A stretch of DNA of 64,000 bases from assembly GCA_030267965.1 (NCBI GenBank), contig BRYA01000399.1, positions 23,487 through 87,486 on the forward strand. Direction: 5' to 3'. Position 1 is the stretch's first letter. Every line of letters begins with the position of its first letter. The translations under genes and the position numbers were made by a program. The notes beneath the pieces were generated by a model. The model was not told the DNA's origin, searched no databases, and saw only the letters and a list, made by a program, of their open reading frames with translations. Source of the DNA: Triparma columacea. Lineage: Eukaryota; Sar; Bolidophyceae; Parmales; Triparmaceae. Below, piece after piece: positions 62,001 through 64,000 of this stretch.

Positions 62001-63331
62001 CTTTGGTAAGTTTAATGACGTCCATAGGGATACAAATGCTTTTTGTTTGGGCATCAAACAAGAAGTTGGGGTTGAAGAGGGTGATGAGGGAATGGTTTCC
62101 AATTTTGATTGGATTTAAGCCTGCTGTTGATGCTTACAGGATTGTAAAGGGACAAAAACAAGAGGCCGGACAAGCAACAGATGCTCTGACAGAGATGACT
62201 TACATGAAAGGGATTGAGATGTTTGCTGAAGCCATACCTGGCGTTATAATTCAACTCATGGCTGTTGCAACAAGTGAAGTAAAGGCTTCAAGGGCAGCAT
62301 GGCTTTCACTTGCAATTTCAGCTTTAACAACAGGCTTTGCATCAGCAACTATCAGTTATGACTGGGACACTGACCCAGTGAAGAGAGAGCAAGTGCCTGA
62401 CTTCTATGGATATGTACCTAAAAATCCCATAAAAAGATTAATCATATTTGTTTCAATGTTGCTTGTTAGTGCAGGCATGCTTTTGATAAGGTGCATGACA
62501 ATAGTTGTGTTAGGGCTACTTGGTGGTAAATGGGTCTCTCTTTATGTTGGGGCAGATTTTGGTGTGTACTTGTTGCTGAAGATAGGAAGAGGAGACTTTT
62601 GGTATTGGATATCTATTGGTGGCAATGCAGAAATAGTGAGTAGCATTATTTGCAGGGTGGCAGCAAAAGTTGTGACAGACTTTACATCAATTGTGCAATT
62701 TAGGCATCCTAATGAGGTTGGAGGGATGTATTGGATGCTCGGATTTGTACTGACAATGGGAAGCCTTCCAGTAGCTATATTAGTAGCTGAAAGGAGAGAT
62801 GTTGCAGAAGAGGGTCTTAAATTGGCATGGAAAGTAGCCGGAATATTCATACCATGTACAGTCTTGTTGTTTGCTGTATTTTTCTTTAACATTGAAAAAG
62901 AATACTGGGGCACCTTCTACAGCTTAGAAAGGGGTAAAGACTTGACAGTACAGAACTTCAAAAAGGGAAAAGAGGATGCAACAAAGGCAGCTTACACATT
63001 TCAGATGTCAAAACATCACTGGAAGTCAATTGAAGGGGAAGTGAAAGCTTGGGTAAAAGCAAACTGGGAAAGATGGGAGGAGGAGAAGCCAGATTGGTTT
63101 GATGACGCTATGAGAGCTAGAGTGCCAGTTGAATACATTCCAAGAGCAGGAGATGCTAGAAGGAAAGAGATTGTCAGGAGAGCAAGTGTGGATGCTGAAG
63201 CTGAGGGTGGTCTAGTAGGTGCTTTGAGAGCAAGTGTTAGAAGAGCAAGTGTTGGAAGCACTGATGGTGGAGATATAATAGGGGTAGGAGGTGGGAAGGG
63301 TAAAGTAAGCAGTGTTGTGCCGAGAGGGTGA
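56033..63331 (+). CDS. giant subtelomeric membrane protein: START-like modules plus duplicated multi-pass domain
   Basis: One uninterrupted frame of 2,432 aa. The N-terminal half (to about residue 1180) contains four repeated soluble modules of roughly 180-220 aa, starting near residues 375, 616, 859 and 1083. Each alternates long helices with beta strands (TVDCTAEEAAAWYFEYCSRE; VIDASLAECVAYEFIKDS; VRASHKEVAAFFWNL), the plan of START/Bet-v1 lipid-binding folds. A related segment near 92-200 may be a fifth. From about residue 1190 a 617-aa unit occurs twice. Each unit has a helical prefix, then DLLTDVYVTxMF, EWFPILIGFKPAVDAYR, EMFAEAIPGVIIQL, SALTTGFASATISYD and several more spans. It ends in a Lys/Trp-rich cytosolic tail with RRASVDAE phospho-type sites. 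The DLLTDV...GYFKASL opening recalls XK-related scramblases, but that is only a resemblance. Confidence 0.8.
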   Translation: MDRRVIEPSEGIGSSTDQRGGSDHEDLSFKGMEGEKPLRRIDAPDQEAPPGDGSQPDDNATKQQGNVLLKTTEPPSGSNRTPSAIYGPVDIDYTALGPKQVELVKLLDDRGAVEGLIDNSTGVDVKVMELAGVFHGESDKIIDFLLTDCEQGKFRRKTLQEYDEKEGVTRRLVYWQHYGSGNKFVEFLLDVKVISPDKSTSIMELAPLDEDDLSDEATAMLVEILASIKTKTVNRGVIKGELSFTDFGFGQTAVTMVGTLKAEERATETKSEVDVRTFKSFKSVRSMRSSVEGRNSGRTKKGDIKAAYAAVKGIVEEVRKKFRQPAVIDERRKVQFVKEVMPKAPPLTIEEEVMLERVERLEKKLHTKGKRVKGTLKEGIDKFLWREGDNVWAAYGVTVDKSAKGVLAEQFLLDTFARSERHFKNNWKLPRVIRKDVDGTRSLHQHAGVKVPAATNRLYENWFVWKEVKLENGRTSYMVAFVPLTEYPGGGFKDLSKEGFVLGESTGVYFFNEVAPNVCRVTRIQTVDLHFKGLQKTLMDNAIDYLAKSQLIEANRLQENFRRNGKEVDAEVRGALVERMSEGVELEEDQKKVFGELEKLFGGKDEEGWGPLESPYRGVKMEIKHQAQKNGELSIALGRAVATVDCTAEEAAAWYFEYCSRERMAIDREEGNPARLEVIQMEARMNEKHFATIKKMPFLLDSREFVFKQIWMRHEDGSTRVAAWTVSDNIDFGGSLGKIVKGTSNAIFSATNIISSSKTKQCKIQLEQYLDAGGLIPVKVMNRKLPNALAVISNILEFFQKDEEVDKAALASLANIIKNEPQDYTKEEKQAIRKGMEFYEKCKKGEKFKNVKTRDQQVKLKTGHVDGEGFVVGLCEAVIDASLAECVAYEFIKDSRQRLAKPGKKYKAIKTKKQNSHSQLYLNKRSLGVRGFSDREWRSFICWQKEEGDKVCWTVYKDTNLLDEDFPLSSQIMLASATTTWMFEALTTIGGVPQTKVIFASKVDIKGSVPSFVMNHLSSGYASSMIELRKKFDKSKEIDAFKRQQTIAKFEEIAIEGAPGIESHFDEIVGAQEISNALSGQTLIKAEKGMGWGKTSIPVRASHKEVAAFFWNLNSGGDSQLKLHRVNNKTLVITVEHKGHLTAIRFSEAGQLKTNVEMMTRQIGLEKAASKKSVIKHLGIATDAACYFDNLLKSNEARENDGMRFGEQLMERVKKRKFKNRKVEVVREFIVANRALREITEQYGFMRTMLYAVVMNKFKRRATHEGEVKSEEEARGWEIGSAMTAVMLTTATAAHAVDEWAHQFTEVQEVMNEQAWLRPMLEEIVMKLFMKSTLGLKARVTVGAATSMLDLLTDVYVTSMFLRDENYGYFKASLASLVVSIGFQMLLVWGQNKKLGMLRVLREWFPILIGFKPAVDAYRVTTGERQEVGTAADPMHEMTSMKVVEMFAEAIPGVIIQLMAIATNDGDVAVAAWVSLSVSALTTGFASATISYDFDTDPVLRELVPDFFGYVPANPTKRTIIFGSMMLFSAGMLVIRCTTIVVLGLLGGRWVSLYIGTDLFLYLLVKALRGDFWYWIPVGGNAEIVISIVCRVLMKVVTDFTSSLIFRHPYEVGGMYWLLGFVLTIGSLPVAIIIAEKGGVADEGLKLAWRVVGIFTPCTVLMFAVFFFNIEKKYWGTFYSLQKGKDFTVRKIKEGSDDVKATFTFKRSKHHWKSIEGEVKTWVKANWERWEEENEEWFDEVMRARVPIEYIPGAGDARRRESVRRASVDAETESGLAGALRQSIRKASIGMDIGGALVPSHAVNDTTQDYAGLDPKQIGKLLGEQLLVALSFRKKGMTKEEAVRSFMVNNYILRQAAEKYSFIITMLGSVIKNKLCKLRKIDGKAAELGEKEGKEIGESLARSLAINTQPVAAVDAFILNFPALQELDEEYEWFRPMLETISYRLLEEVPWGLKARVTLGAITSMSDLLTDVYVTYMFWDAKKDGYFKASLVSLMTSIGIQMLFVWASNKKLGLKRVMREWFPILIGFKPAVDAYRIVKGQKQEAGQATDALTEMTYMKGIEMFAEAIPGVIIQLMAVATSEVKASRAAWLSLAISALTTGFASATISYDWDTDPVKREQVPDFYGYVPKNPIKRLIIFVSMLLVSAGMLLIRCMTIVVLGLLGGKWVSLYVGADFGVYLLLKIGRGDFWYWISIGGNAEIVSSIICRVAAKVVTDFTSIVQFRHPNEVGGMYWMLGFVLTMGSLPVAILVAERRDVAEEGLKLAWKVAGIFIPCTVLLFAVFFFNIEKEYWGTFYSLERGKDLTVQNFKKGKEDATKAAYTFQMSKHHWKSIEGEVKAWVKANWERWEEEKPDWFDDAMRARVPVEYIPRAGDARRKEIVRRASVDAEAEGGLVGALRASVRRASVGSTDGGDIIGVGGGKGKVSSVVPRG
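59981..63270 (+). repeat. 1,851-bp tandem repeat within the giant gene (two copies)
   Basis: LRPMLEE at 59981 and FRPMLET at 61832 mark the same point in each copy. Over an 86-residue aligned stretch I count 65 identities (76%). Long runs are identical at DNA level, including synonymous positions (for example the ~37 nt encoding FKPAVDAYR and its flank near 60252 and 62102). Confidence 0.92.
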
Positions 63332-63930
63332 GAATGGGGAGTGACTTATAGGGCAGCAACATTTGTAGGAGAAATTGATTTGATTTGTTATTGTTGGGGA
63401 TATTGTGTAAGTGTTAGGGTTGTTTGGTGTGGGGGTGGGAGTTTTAAAGGGGTTTGTGAGTATTTTAGAAGTGTAGTTGATGTATTTTGAAAGTGTTAAA
63501 GTGGTTTGTGAGAATTGAGGAAGTGTTATAGATGTGTGTGGAGTTTTAAAGAGTTGTGGCAGTGTTATAGTTGTTTGTAATTATGGAGTTTTGAAGAGTT
63601 GTGGAAGTGTTAATGTGGTTTGTGAGTATAATGGAAGTGTTAGTAGATGTGTAAGGGGAGGAATAAAAAGAGGGTTGGTGTAGTTGTAGAGAGGATAAAG
63701 AGTATTTAAGGGAGGGGAGTAGAGGAGAAGAGAGTATAAGGTGGAATGATGTGTGTAAGTGTAGTAGATGTGTATGAAGATGAATTAGGAGAGTGAGTGT
63801 AGTTTTTAAAAGGAGTGGGAGGAGATAAGGAGAGAGAGTAGAAAAAAGGAGGATATAAGATTACATGATGTGTGTAAGTGTAGTAGATGTGTATAAAGAT
63901 GAATTAAGGAGGGTGAGTGTAGTTGTGGAG
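63332..63930. other. cytosine-free subtelomeric spacer
   Basis: From 63361 to 63930 I count two C in 570 nt of the + strand; the rest is G/T/A, rich in GTGTTA, TTGTGG and AGGAGA words. There is no gene. Confidence 0.92.
63741..63925. repeat. subtelomeric degenerate repeat, ~116-bp period
   Basis: The words ATGATGTGTGTAAGTGTAG, TAGATGTGTAT and GAGTGTAGTT occur in the same order at about 63747-63803 and 63864-63922. Confidence 0.85.
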
Positions 63931-64000
63931 AGGGTTAGGGTTAGGGTTAGGGTTAGGGTTAGGGTTAGGGTTAGGGTTAGGGTTAGGGTTAGGGTTAGGG
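63931..64000 (+). repeat. telomere, (TTAGGG) x 11
   Basis: AGGG followed by eleven perfect TTAGGG units reaches the right edge. The G-rich strand runs toward the end, as expected for a right chromosome end. Confidence 0.98.

Noticed and set aside
1..64000. tRNA, rRNA, CRISPR or bacterial insertion sequences
   Set aside because: I found no cloverleaf with a GGTTCRA-type T arm, no rRNA words, no spaced direct-repeat array and no transposase frame.

Overview
This window is a chromosome end of a photosynthetic stramenopile (ochrophyte) nucleus. The right edge is eleven perfect TTAGGG repeats (63931-64000), so the contig runs into a telomere. Evidence for an ochrophyte is a fucoxanthin-chlorophyll-type light-harvesting protein with a bipartite plastid presequence (signal peptide, then an SAF motif), two further proteins with SAF/CAF-type presequences (a 232-aa unknown and phytoene synthase), a Tat-style thylakoid-lumen precursor, and a DUF6824-like protein. 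A bolidophyte (Triparma-like) or diatom relative is my best guess; the species is not determined.

Genes are compact. Introns are mostly 66-310 bp. About 30 of the 46 donor sites I could assign read GTGAG, and many acceptors follow almost pure C tracts. Several genes sit head-to-head with only 72-118 bp between start codons. I rebuilt exons by requiring canonical splice sites and matching phase; this also recovered coding exons of 8-13 nt.

Layout: a cut-off PIF1 helicase (1-1220); a signal-peptide multi-pass membrane protein; exportin-7; enoyl-CoA isomerase; a plastid membrane protein; a ureidoglycolate-lyase-like cupin; UTP7; a lumenal Cys-rich protein; mitochondrial malic enzyme; a 70-aa single-span protein; an LHC protein; PP2C; GDPD; then a 23% GC island (21001-21420). 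Next come PGAM5, a small membrane protein, SDA1, phytoene synthase, a membrane-anchored papain-fold-like protein with an 8-nt microexon, a 1.5-kb gene-poor stretch with a perfect inverted repeat, an unknown 657-aa protein, PP4R1, a DUF6824-like protein, Aurora kinase, a secretory methyltransferase, an F-box-like stramenopile protein, DNMT2, acid ceramidase/NAAA, an RRAS-repeat protein, a YeeE/YedE transporter, a bZIP-SnoaL fusion, a kinase-like remnant, a divergent kinesin with a frame break, and a PAP2/sphingomyelin-synthase-like enzyme.

The last 8 kb are different. One intronless 2,432-aa gene (56033-63331) encodes several START-like modules followed by two tandem copies of a ~617-aa multi-pass membrane module. 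CpG is nearly lost along its 3' two thirds. Between it and the telomere, 570 nt of the + strand contain only two cytosines. This subtelomeric gene and its base composition are the most novel part of the window.

Most genes are housekeeping: ribosome assembly (UTP7, SDA1), nuclear export (exportin-7), mitosis (Aurora, PP4R1), mitochondria (malic enzyme, PGAM5, isomerase) and plastid function (LHC, phytoene synthase, lumenal protein). I see no operon-like logic beyond shared divergent promoters.
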